From the NCBI GenBank assembly GCA_016839955.1, contig JAEOTI010000344.1:1-5481 (forward strand): a stretch of 5,481 bases of DNA, given 5' to 3'. This DNA comes from Candidatus Hodarchaeota archaeon. GTDB lineage: Archaea > Asgardarchaeota > Heimdallarchaeia > Hodarchaeales > YT1-057. The notes under the pieces were generated by a model. That model was given only the letters and a program-made list of their open reading frames with translations, had not been told where the DNA came from and made no database searches. Below, one piece after another: positions 1 to 5,481 of this stretch (within the stretch, counting starts at the first letter, position 1; each line of letters starts with the position of its first letter). A program made the translations under genes and the position numbers.

Positions 1-2
1 AT

Positions 3-1112
3 AGAAAAAATGGGCTCCCTATCTCCACTGAATCTGGTTTTCCACTTACATTAGATCCCCAGACCTATTGTGATGAAGCTTTATTTCTTAGTGGTTTTCT
101 AGCTTCCTTAGAAAGTTTTTCTCCCGAATTAATCCCTGTTTTTGCTTCTTTCAAAATTAAGAAAAAACGCTGGTCTGCTATTTATGGAACAACAAATGAC
201 CCCTATTCTTTAGGAATATTCATATTAAATGATTTTCTTCCTAAAGGTGAAGTATACAAAACGGGTCGTTTAGCTGCAATTCGTTCTTTGGAATTCCTTG
301 AATGGTTTGATGTTTCACCATCAAAATTAGGCGGATTTGAAACTAAAGCGACAGAAAAATCAGTAAACCAATTTTGTCGAGAAATTTTTAACATATATCA
401 CGAAGAAATCGGTATAGGTTCATTCGATTCATCTTTAAAAGAAATAATTCTATGTATTGCTCAAATTAACGATATTTCCTCCCTAAAAAACGCAACTGGG
501 TTCTTTATCCCCTTAATGCAGACTGTTGATATCTTAAGCCCTTCAATTTCTCCCGATGAAAATCAATTACTACGATCTTTTACGAATCATGACAAACCCC
601 TTTCTGTTGGATTAAGTTTCATGTCAGCTATTTTTGATTGTATGAATGATTCAGATCTAAAGACCATCACACCAGGTACGATTGAAATTCGTCACAATAA
701 GGATGTTAATACACGTTATAGAATACGTTTCTTCTATCCAAAAAGTAAACAAAAAAAAATAAAATCTGCCTGGTTGGTTTTAACAACATCAAATTCTCTT
801 GTTTTGACTGCTGCAAGAGTTGTTAAAGAATTAGAACCAGAATATCAAAAAGCAATCTTAACACCCTCTGAATTAGAAAACCATCTAATTCATCTAGAAG
901 TTCAAGATGAGTTTTCAAAATTTGAAAAGTTTATTCAAATGGTATTTGGTCCAGTTAGCTATACTGGTATTCGTGGGATTGTTAATCTTTCTGACCTTCT
1001 TAAAATAGGAACAGAAGCCGGACAGACAGAAGTAGAAATTAGTGCAGGTGTTAAACGAATTAAAACAGATAAAACTATTCAAGAACGGTTGATTTCTTCT
1101 TTAAAATCCTAA
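3..1112 (+). CDS. Uncharacterised protein with probable longin-like domain(s), 5'-truncated
   Basis: The frame is open from the left edge to TAA at 1110-1112, giving 369 visible residues with no start in view. A TTG at 288 is an internal leucine, not a start, because the protein-like sequence continues upstream of it. I do not recognise a named family. Visible residues 4-80 resemble a longin/roadblock-type sensor: a strand with NGLPISTES, an acidic turn, the helix DEALFLSGFLASLESFS (residues 25-41), then strands around VFASFKIKKK, RWSAIYG and YSLGIFIL. Such 'SGFL.A..SF' helices recur, to my knowledge, in Asgard longin-like proteins. A later stretch (GLSFMSAIFDCMN, then GTIEIRH, YRIRFFYP and SAWLVLTTS) has the same helix-strand-strand-strand order and may be a second copy. 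No signal peptide, membrane segment or enzyme motif is visible. It ends 2 bases from the stop of the convergent small GTPase, which supports, but does not prove, a GTPase-related role. Being a gene is near certain; the fold is inference. Confidence 0.85.
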   Translation, partial: RKNGLPISTESGFPLTLDPQTYCDEALFLSGFLASLESFSPELIPVFASFKIKKKRWSAIYGTTNDPYSLGIFILNDFLPKGEVYKTGRLAAIRSLEFLEWFDVSPSKLGGFETKATEKSVNQFCREIFNIYHEEIGIGSFDSSLKEIILCIAQINDISSLKNATGFFIPLMQTVDILSPSISPDENQLLRSFTNHDKPLSVGLSFMSAIFDCMNDSDLKTITPGTIEIRHNKDVNTRYRIRFFYPKSKQKKIKSAWLVLTTSNSLVLTAARVVKELEPEYQKAILTPSELENHLIHLEVQDEFSKFEKFIQMVFGPVSYTGIRGIVNLSDLLKIGTEAGQTEVEISAGVKRIKTDKTIQERLISSLKS

Positions 1113-1114
1113 TT

Positions 1115-1657
1115 TCAAGCATATTTTCGGTAATATTCCCTAGCAATTATTTCAAAGGCTTCATTAACCCCGTCTCCAGTTTTAGCGGAAGTGAAAAAAG
1201 ATCTAATTACTCCAATTCTATCCGTTATTTCCCTTGTTGCATTTTCAATTTCAGGAGTGAGTTGTACCAAATCTGTTTTATTACCAATTACCATAGAAAT
1301 AATATCTTTGCCTACAACATCTGTTACTTGTTTGTACCAGCCATTCAAATCTTCTAAGGTCCACTCTCGGGTTAAGTCATGAACGAAAAAAGCTGCTTTG
1401 GAACCAAGAAAGAAAGCTTCTGCTACATCTTTTAACCCTCGTATATTCCCTGCGACATCCCAGACCTGCATGGTCGTTTCCACTTCGACATCGTTTTCCT
1501 GAAATTTAATCGTTTTAACTAGAAAGTTCGCTCCAATCGTAGATGTGGCTTCATGCTTGAAGGCATCTTCAATGAAACGGAATACTAGTGAGGTCTTACC
1601 TACTGCATAACTTCCACATAATAATATTTTGAAAACATATTTTGCTTGTTGATCCAT
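1115..1657 (-). CDS. Rab/Ras-like small GTPase
   Basis: This 180-residue protein is a single G domain, a little shorter than typical Rabs, and probably acts as a GTP-dependent switch. All five G motifs are present: P-loop GSYAVGKT (15-22), switch I threonine in TIG (40-42), WDVAG (66-70), NKTD (126-129) and TSAK (156-159). TIGANFLVKTI closely resembles the Rab switch I region. Two features are odd. The catalytic glutamine that follows DxxG in Ras and Rab is Asn71, and the position matching Ras Gly12 is Tyr17. Both should lower intrinsic or GAP-stimulated hydrolysis. The C-terminus (YYRKYA) has no cysteine, so prenylation is excluded, and there is no glycine at position 2 for myristoylation; membrane contact, if any, must come from a partner. 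The ATG at 1657-1655 has TGAGG nine bases upstream. Its promoter region is shared with the divergent peptidase gene. Its 3' end nearly touches the convergent longin-like gene. The precise subfamily is uncertain. Confidence 0.95.
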   Translation of the reverse strand: MDQQAKYVFKILLCGSYAVGKTSLVFRFIEDAFKHEATSTIGANFLVKTIKFQENDVEVETTMQVWDVAGNIRGLKDVAEAFFLGSKAAFFVHDLTREWTLEDLNGWYKQVTDVVGKDIISMVIGNKTDLVQLTPEIENATREITDRIGVIRSFFTSAKTGDGVNEAFEIIAREYYRKYA

Positions 1658-1666
1658 TGGGAAAAA

Positions 1667-1671
1667 CCTCA
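1667..1671 (-). promoter_or_regulatory. Shine-Dalgarno site of the small GTPase
   Basis: Read on the minus strand, TGAGG lies nine bases before the ATG at 1657-1655. It matches the usual archaeal 16S 3' end and supports that start codon. Confidence 0.6.
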
Positions 1672-1735
1672 GAAATCTAATATTTTTTTTTGGTTTATTT
1701 TCTTAAGATTTACATCATTCTTGACATTTTTCTAT

Positions 1736-1770
1736 TTTGTAGATTTCTTTTCATCCTAATTTGTAGATTT
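1736..1770. repeat. Direct repeat TTTGTAGATTT, two copies 24 bases apart
   Basis: Identical 11-mers at 1736-1746 and 1760-1770 lie in the divergent spacer, followed by CTTTT and TCTGG respectively. The 24-base period is a little over two helical turns, as would suit a dimeric regulator, but in T-rich DNA a chance repeat of this length is also possible. Confidence 0.4.
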
Positions 1771-1857
1771 TCTGGGGTCATTTTGTCTTCTTTAGTGGTC
1801 TTCATCCAACACCGTTTCCGTGTAATTCAAAAAGAGACAGCAAATTTCAAGCTTTTT

Positions 1858-1861
1858 GAGG
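1858..1861 (+). promoter_or_regulatory. Shine-Dalgarno site of pepF
   Basis: GAGG, extending into GAGGAAG, lies eight bases before the ATG at 1870. It is the main sequence evidence for choosing this start over the upstream TTG at 1690 in the same open frame. Confidence 0.65.
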
Positions 1862-1869
1862 AAGAAATT

Positions 1870-3654
1870 ATGTCCGATGCAGAAGGAATTAAATGGGATC
1901 TTTCAATATTTTATAAAGGGCTAAATGATGAAAAAATTGACGAAGACCTCAAAAAAGCTGATCTTATGGCAGATCAACTCTCAAAGAAATATAGAAAAAA
2001 GATTCCGGAAATTTCTGCTGAAGATTTAGTAAATTTCTTTCATGAATACGAGGAATTCCTAGAAACAGCCGCAAAACCAAATTTTTATGCTCTATTACGT
2101 TTCTCAGAGAATACTTTAGATCAAAATACTCAACAATTATTAAGTAGAATTGAGAAAAGACTTACAGAAGCAACAAACAAATTAATTTTCATTGATCTTG
2201 AGATAAATGAAATCAGTGAAGAAAGATTCACCCAGCTACTTGAAAACCCAACATTAAACGATTATCGTCACTATCTAGAACTGATTAGATTAATGAAACC
2301 ATATTTATTGGGTGAAGAAGCGGAACAAGTACTACAGAAAAAATCCTTAACTAGTCTTGCTGCTTGGCAAAAATTTTTTGAGGAATATACTGGTAATTTT
2401 GATTTCAAAATCGACCTTGAAGGCGATGGAAAAATTCAGACTCTAACTGGTCCTCAACTAAGGAATCTATTTACAGCCCCAGATCGTGACCTTAGAGAAC
2501 GTGCTTTTTTATCATTTTATGAGGTGTACCAGGAAAACCGTTTAGCTTTGAAAACAATATTTAACTCAGTATTTATGGATCACACAATTATTGAAGAAAT
2601 AAGAAAATATGAAAATCCAATGGTTCCTGCTTTTATTCGGGATCAAGTAGAAGGAGACGTAATTCAGCTTCTTCTAGATGTTACACGCAAAAATTATCCT
2701 CTTTTCCAAGAATTTTTAAGGTTGAAAGCAAAAATCTTAGGACTACCAAAATTAAAAGGTTGGGATATGCTTGCTCCATATCCTGCTCCCGAAAAAATTT
2801 ATTCTTGGGAGAAAGCTCAACAAATTATTTTAGACTCCTTCGGAGATTTTTCTTCAGAATTACAAGAAGTGGCTAATCTCTTTTTCCAACGCCAATGGAT
2901 TGATGCAGAGGTTAGAAAAGGTAAACGTGGTGGAGCAGCTTGTTGGGTGGGTACTATACGAATTAATCCCTGGATATTTCTGAGTTTTGAGGGGAAACTT
3001 CAAAACGTAGCAACTCTCGCACACGAACTTGGTCATGGAATTCATAATTATATTGCTGGGCAAAATCAAAACTACTTCAATAAGCGACAACCAACTGTCC
3101 TTGCGGAAACAGCATCAGTTTTTGGTGAAATGCTAGTAACTCATAAATTCCTTAAAACGGCAAACGTCGAAGAAAAGAAAAAATTGATTATGGATCAGCT
3201 TGATGAATATGGAATGACTGTTTTTCGGCAAATTCTCTATATTTTATGGGAATTGGACGCCCATAATCAAGGTCGTGAAGGTACATTAAGTGATGAAGAT
3301 CTCCGTCAATTATGGGTAAAACATATTGAAGAATTATATGGAGACGCAGTGGAATTCCCAAAAGTAATGGATTGGGCATTTCTTGCGATTCCTCATTTCA
3401 TTTCTTACCTCTATTACTGTTACAGCTATGCTTTTGGACATTTATTTGTTGTTTCACTATATCAAAAATATTTAGAAGAAGGTAAAAAATTCGTTCCAAA
3501 ATACCTTGCTCTGTTAAAATCAGGAGGAAAAGATTTTCCAGCGAAATTAGCGAAAGATATGGGTGTAGATTTAACTTCTGAAGACTTCTGGCAAGGAGGA
3601 TTTGATCACTTTCAAACGTTATTGGAAGAATTAAAGGAATTAATCAATGACTGA
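1870..3654 (+). CDS. pepF: M3-family oligoendopeptidase F (zinc metallopeptidase)
   Basis: The product, 594 residues from the chosen start, is a cytoplasmic zinc endopeptidase expected to cut short peptides; PepF enzymes are about 600 residues. The zinc site is clear: HELGH at 385-389 gives ligands His385 and His389 and catalytic Glu386, and Glu413 in LAETAS is the third ligand, 28 residues after the first as in M3 enzymes. Upstream, KRGGAAC (352-358) matches the conserved KxxGA element. Downstream, IPHF with His509 followed by a tyrosine-rich stretch to Gly523 matches the family's substrate-binding segment. The N-terminal third is a helical PepF-type region beginning WDLS. The frame stays open 60 codons further upstream to a TTG at 1690, but that extension is hydrophobic only because the leader is T-rich, lacks a ribosome site, and would put a membrane segment on a normally soluble family. 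The TFS gene follows in the same direction. Substrate range cannot be read from sequence. Confidence 0.95.
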   Translation: MSDAEGIKWDLSIFYKGLNDEKIDEDLKKADLMADQLSKKYRKKIPEISAEDLVNFFHEYEEFLETAAKPNFYALLRFSENTLDQNTQQLLSRIEKRLTEATNKLIFIDLEINEISEERFTQLLENPTLNDYRHYLELIRLMKPYLLGEEAEQVLQKKSLTSLAAWQKFFEEYTGNFDFKIDLEGDGKIQTLTGPQLRNLFTAPDRDLRERAFLSFYEVYQENRLALKTIFNSVFMDHTIIEEIRKYENPMVPAFIRDQVEGDVIQLLLDVTRKNYPLFQEFLRLKAKILGLPKLKGWDMLAPYPAPEKIYSWEKAQQIILDSFGDFSSELQEVANLFFQRQWIDAEVRKGKRGGAACWVGTIRINPWIFLSFEGKLQNVATLAHELGHGIHNYIAGQNQNYFNKRQPTVLAETASVFGEMLVTHKFLKTANVEEKKKLIMDQLDEYGMTVFRQILYILWELDAHNQGREGTLSDEDLRQLWVKHIEELYGDAVEFPKVMDWAFLAIPHFISYLYYCYSYAFGHLFVVSLYQKYLEEGKKFVPKYLALLKSGGKDFPAKLAKDMGVDLTSEDFWQGGFDHFQTLLEELKELIND

Positions 3655-3663
3655 ATGGATGCC

Positions 3664-3674
3664 TATATATATAT
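3664..3674 (+). promoter_or_regulatory. Candidate TATA box ahead of the duplicated TFS leader
   Basis: TATATATATAT lies ten bases after the pepF stop codon. Archaeal transcription usually starts roughly 25 bases downstream of the TATA centre, which falls near 3694, the ATG of the upstream duplicate. From here a TFS transcript would carry a leader of about 70 bases. A weaker copy (GTATATGTA, about 3739-3747) precedes the real TFS gene but lies too close to its ATG to give a complete message. This assignment is by pattern and spacing only. Confidence 0.45.
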
Positions 3675-3693
3675 GTAGTGGAGTGGAGCACTA

Positions 3694-3774
3694 ATGTTTT
3701 GTGATAAAAGTGAAGCACTAATGAACCTTACAACAGATGTATATGTAGTGGAGTGGAGCACTAATGTTCTGTGA
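3694..3774 (+). pseudogene. Upstream 26-codon relic/uORF copied from the start of TFS
   Basis: ATG at 3694 has GGAG five bases upstream (3685-3688, with another GGAG at 3680-3683) and reads 26 codons to TGA at 3772-3774. The peptide begins MFCDKSEALM against MFCDKCGALM in TFS, so it derives from the TFS N-terminus but has Ser in place of the second cysteine of the first zinc ribbon. After about ten codons it loses TFS similarity and then reads through the second copy's ribosome site in another frame. It overlaps the TFS start by 11 bases. It cannot encode a working zinc ribbon. It could be inert debris or a translated upstream frame coupled to TFS; the intact ribosome site leaves the second option open. 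Confidence 0.6.
3755..3758 (+). promoter_or_regulatory. Shine-Dalgarno site of TFS
   Basis: GGAG lies five bases before the ATG at 3764, with a second GGAG at 3750-3753. An in-frame TAG at 3746-3748 rules out any longer TFS start. The same site, in the same arrangement, is present in the upstream duplicate. Confidence 0.7.
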
Positions 3775-4099
3775 TAAATGTGGAGCCTTAATGATCCCCA
3801 CAACTGATCGAAAAGGAAAACGATTGCTAAAATGTGCAGCCTGTGCTTATTCTAAGTCTACAGATCATGGGGATGATTATACAATCCAACAGAAGATCAT
3901 ACACTCCGAACGAGACGAAACTTTGATCATCGAATCACCTGAGCAGTTTGATCAACTCCCTACAGCAAAAATGAGTTGTCCAAAATGTAATTATGGGAAA
4001 GCTAGTTACTGGCAAAGTCAAGTTCAGGTAGAGGACGAAGACGCAACGATTTTCTACCGCTGTAAACAATGCGGACATACATGGCGAGATGACAGTTAA
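3764..4099 (+). CDS. tfs: Transcription factor S (archaeal TFIIS/RPB9-like cleavage factor)
   Basis: This 111-residue protein has the full length and layout of archaeal TFS, which enters the secondary channel of RNA polymerase and stimulates cleavage of the nascent RNA in backtracked complexes, aiding escape and proofreading. The N-terminal zinc ribbon uses Cys3, Cys6, Cys24 and Cys27 (FCDKCG and LLKCAAC). A charged linker of about 40 residues follows. The C-terminal ribbon uses Cys72, Cys75, Cys100 and Cys103 (SCPKC and YRCKQCGHTW). The acidic dipeptide at the tip of this ribbon, needed for cleavage in the family, is present as Asp91-Glu92 in VEDEDATIFYRC, so the protein is predicted cleavage-competent rather than one of the inhibitory paralogues. 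The start is fixed by an in-frame stop 18 bases upstream and a GGAG site. Oddly, its leader and first 15 codons or so are tandemly duplicated just upstream. It is flanked by pepF and a glycerate kinase gene, with no obvious functional link. Confidence 0.96.
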   Translation: MFCDKCGALMIPTTDRKGKRLLKCAACAYSKSTDHGDDYTIQQKIIHSERDETLIIESPEQFDQLPTAKMSCPKCNYGKASYWQSQVQVEDEDATIFYRCKQCGHTWRDDS

Positions 4100-4165
4100 A
4101 TTTTTTAACCTCTCGTTAAGTTATTGTTGTGAAGATACATAGACTAATCTTCTTAGTGATAGAGA
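4100..4165 (+). other. TFS-glycerate kinase spacer with T-run, possible terminator
   Basis: Directly after the TFS stop lies a run of six T (4101-4106). Archaeal RNA polymerase can terminate on such U-rich tracts without a hairpin, so partial termination is plausible. A five-base inverted repeat (TTAAC at 4105-4109, GTTAA at 4115-4119) is too weak to count as a hairpin terminator. I see no convincing TATA box in the remaining bases, so the kinase may depend on read-through from TFS. GTGAT at 4156-4160, five bases before the kinase ATG, is a weak possible ribosome site. Confidence 0.4.
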
Positions 4166-5481
4166 ATGTGGGTGAAGAACAGAAACCAAATTTTAAATAA
4201 CGGAGAAACTCCTACATTAAAAAAACTACGAGAAATCGGACTAAACTTAATAGAAGAGTTATTTTCTAGACTCCAACCCCAAGATCTAATTTTACAACAT
4301 CTTAGACGTGAAGAAGACATTTTATTTGTAGAAGACAAGAAGATACAATTAACCGATTATTCAGATTTTGTTGTTGTCGGTGGAGGGAAGGCATCATTAG
4401 GAATGGCTACAAGCCTTGAATCACTTTTATCTGATAAATCTTTAAGAGGTTTAATTACTGTACCGGAAGAAATTGACACTAGCGATTACCGACTTTCCAA
4501 AAAAATAGTACGAAAGGGAAGACATCCAATTCCTTCAGAAACTAGTCTGAAAGCTACCCAGGAAATGTATAATCTTATTTCTTCACTTTCAACGAATTCT
4601 CTGGTCTTTTTCCTCGTATCTGGAGGGGGATCATCCTTAATGACTCTTCCGGCGGATGATCTATCTCTTAAATCATTACAAACTATTAATTCACTCTTAT
4701 TAAAATCTGGTGCCAAAATTAATGACATCAACGTAATTCGGAAACACCTCTCTTCTTGGAAAGGAGGGAACGTTGCGAGAATTGTTAATCCCGCTAAGCT
4801 TGTGACAGTAATATTGTCGGATGTAATTAATGACCCACTTGATATAATTGCTTCAGGACCAACCGTACCAGACCCATCAACATATCAGGACGCAAAAAAT
4901 GCTCTTGACAAGTATAACTTATGGAAAAAGGTAGATCAAACCGTACGGAGACGGATTATTAATGGTATGGAAGGAAAAATTCCTGAAACACCAAAAGAAA
5001 GTGAAAAATACTTTCAGGGAAATATTGAGATAGTTATTGGGAATAATAATACAGCAACAGATATCATTGAACAAAAAGCATCTAATTTGGGATTTAATAC
5101 TAAAACATTGACAAACAAGTTACAAGGTGAAGCTAGAGAAGCTGGACTAGGAATTGGAAAAATAGAACCTATTTCTCCACCTTATGTCCTTCTTTTGGGA
5201 GGGGAAACAACTGTTACTATTACAGGTGATGGTATTGGTGGCAGATGTCAAGAAATTTGTCTTGCTTGTTCAAAAGTAATTCAAGGAAAGGAAAAAGTTA
5301 TCTTTGCAATTGGAACAGATGGAATTGATGGTACTTCAAATGCTGCTGGTGCAGTAATTGATGGGTTTACCTTTGAAAAAATCAAAGAAAAAGGACTAGA
5401 TATTGATTCAATATTCGCTAAAAATGATACTAACTCCCTTTTCCAAAATATTGGTGATATCATTTATACTGGACATACAGG
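4166..5481 (+). CDS. gck: Glycerate 2-kinase, MOFRL family, 3'-truncated
   Basis: The frame opens at ATG 4166, just after an in-frame TAG at 4160-4162, and stays open to the window edge: 438 residues, close to the roughly 440-450 of archaeal enzymes. The family uses ATP to phosphorylate D-glycerate to 2-phosphoglycerate, feeding lower glycolysis from branched Entner-Doudoroff or serine/hydroxypyruvate routes. Motifs in order: GGGKAS (72-77), RHPIPS (119-124), VSGGGSSL (151-158), NVIRKHLSSWKGG (189-201), SDVINDPLDIIASGPTVPD (218-236), GGETTVT (345-351), GGRCQE (358-363), GTDGIDGT (383-390) and AAGA (393-396), ending at GDIIYTGHT where the family continues with GTNVND. The N-terminal (DUF4147) domain spans about 15-260 and the MOFRL domain about 335-438. 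Departures from the common pattern as I recall it are Cys361 where Asn is usual (GGRNQE) and His in GHTG where Pro is usual. No break is seen; it is cut only by the window. Confidence 0.95.
   Translation, partial: MWVKNRNQILNNGETPTLKKLREIGLNLIEELFSRLQPQDLILQHLRREEDILFVEDKKIQLTDYSDFVVVGGGKASLGMATSLESLLSDKSLRGLITVPEEIDTSDYRLSKKIVRKGRHPIPSETSLKATQEMYNLISSLSTNSLVFFLVSGGGSSLMTLPADDLSLKSLQTINSLLLKSGAKINDINVIRKHLSSWKGGNVARIVNPAKLVTVILSDVINDPLDIIASGPTVPDPSTYQDAKNALDKYNLWKKVDQTVRRRIINGMEGKIPETPKESEKYFQGNIEIVIGNNNTATDIIEQKASNLGFNTKTLTNKLQGEAREAGLGIGKIEPISPPYVLLLGGETTVTITGDGIGGRCQEICLACSKVIQGKEKVIFAIGTDGIDGTSNAAGAVIDGFTFEKIKEKGLDIDSIFAKNDTNSLFQNIGDIIYTGHT

Larger units (their letters stand above)
1658..1869. 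promoter_or_regulatory. Divergent intergenic control region
   Basis: These 212 bases separate the start codons of the GTPase (leftward) and the peptidase (rightward), so both promoters should lie here unless transcription arrives from elsewhere. The left part is strongly T-rich on the plus strand, with a run of nine T at 1683-1691. AT-rich stretches that could act as TATA boxes include AAATATTA-like sequence at about 1675-1685 (minus strand) and TTTATTTT at 1694-1701, but none is a clear consensus with a BRE, so I do not assign a promoter precisely. An 11-base direct repeat (TTTGTAGATTT) occurs at 1736-1746 and 1760-1770. The plus frame of the peptidase is open through this region, but its translation there looks like translated T-rich leader rather than protein. 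Confidence 0.45.
3671..3810 (+). repeat. 70-base imperfect tandem duplication of the TFS leader and 5' coding end
   Basis: Unit 1 is 3671-3740 and unit 2 is 3741-3810, directly adjacent and with no length difference. Counted by hand, 59 of 70 bases match. The first 28 bases are identical (TATA-like end, GTGGAGTGGAG ribosome site, ATG and following T), and nearly all mismatches lie in the last 32 bases, which is coding sequence in unit 2. Because 70 is not a multiple of three, the two ATGs are in different frames. The divergence shows this is an old genomic duplication rather than a sequencing or assembly stutter. Confidence 0.9.

Noticed and set aside
288..290. TTG at 288 as the start of the first gene
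   Set aside because: The frame is open from base 3 and encodes a well-patterned domain upstream of 288, so the true start lies outside the window.
203..394. Minus-strand open frame inside the first gene
   Set aside because: It is antisense to a convincing coding frame, has no recognisable motif and no ribosome site; other antisense frames at 2860-3090, 3188-3379, 4153-4338, 4486-4731 and 5281-5463, and the plus frame at 1191-1382 opposite the GTPase, are shadows of the same sort.
1175..1657. Small GTPase as an Arf/SRbeta or gliding-protein MglA relative
   Set aside because: TIGxxF in switch I, WDxAG and NKxD/TSAK motifs with a Rab-like length fit Ras/Rab better, and there is no N-terminal Gly2 helix as in Arf.
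3664..3674. TA run as a functional microsatellite
   Set aside because: It is only 11 bases long and is better explained as a TATA-like element.
3671..3810. Tandem repeat as an assembly or sequencing artefact, or as a short CRISPR-like array
   Set aside because: The units differ at 11 of 70 positions and are directly adjacent without spacers, so neither explanation fits.
4105..4119. TTAAC-CTCTC-GTTAA as a hairpin terminator after TFS
   Set aside because: A five-base AT-rich stem is too weak; only the T-run is kept as a possible archaeal termination signal.

Overview
The window reads as a piece of an archaeal genome, most likely an Asgard archaeon (Promethearchaeota/Asgardarchaeota). It is visibly AT-rich and uses the standard code. 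It combines a eukaryote-like Rab/Ras-type small GTPase and a probable longin/roadblock-like partner protein with clearly archaeal genes: transcription factor S (TFS) and a MOFRL-family glycerate 2-kinase. Detectable genes have Shine-Dalgarno-like GGAG/GAGG motifs. The lineage call is inference from gene content; no rRNA or ribosomal marker is present.

Layout. (1) Bases 3-1112, plus strand: a gene cut by the left edge, 369 residues visible, not assigned to a named family. Its N-terminal part looks like a longin-like sensor domain, and a later stretch may be a second copy. (2) Bases 1115-1657, minus strand: a 180-residue Rab-like GTPase, convergent with gene 1 with only 2 bases between stop codons. 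It has all five G motifs but unusual residues at two positions that control GTP hydrolysis. (3) Bases 1658-1869: a divergent, T-rich control region. (4) Bases 1870-3654, plus: an M3-family zinc oligoendopeptidase (PepF type). (5) Bases 3655-3763: a short spacer that holds a 70-base tandem duplication of the start of the next gene. (6) Bases 3764-4099, plus: TFS, the transcript-cleavage factor of archaeal RNA polymerase. (7) Bases 4166-5481, plus: glycerate 2-kinase, cut by the right edge and probably missing only its last few residues.

How the parts relate. The left pair (sensor-like protein and GTPase) plausibly works together, since longin and roadblock folds are typical scaffolds or regulators of small GTPases, but their convergent order means they do not share a promoter. 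The right three genes are co-directional with spacers of 109 and 66 bases and may be partly co-transcribed, without an obvious shared pathway (peptide turnover, transcription fidelity, glycerate metabolism).

The most distinctive structure is the 70-base tandem duplication ahead of TFS. It carries a second TATA-like element, ribosome binding site and ATG, and leaves a 26-codon upstream reading frame that overlaps the TFS start and has lost one of the zinc-binding cysteines. I see no CRISPR array, tRNA, rRNA, insertion sequence or other mobile element.
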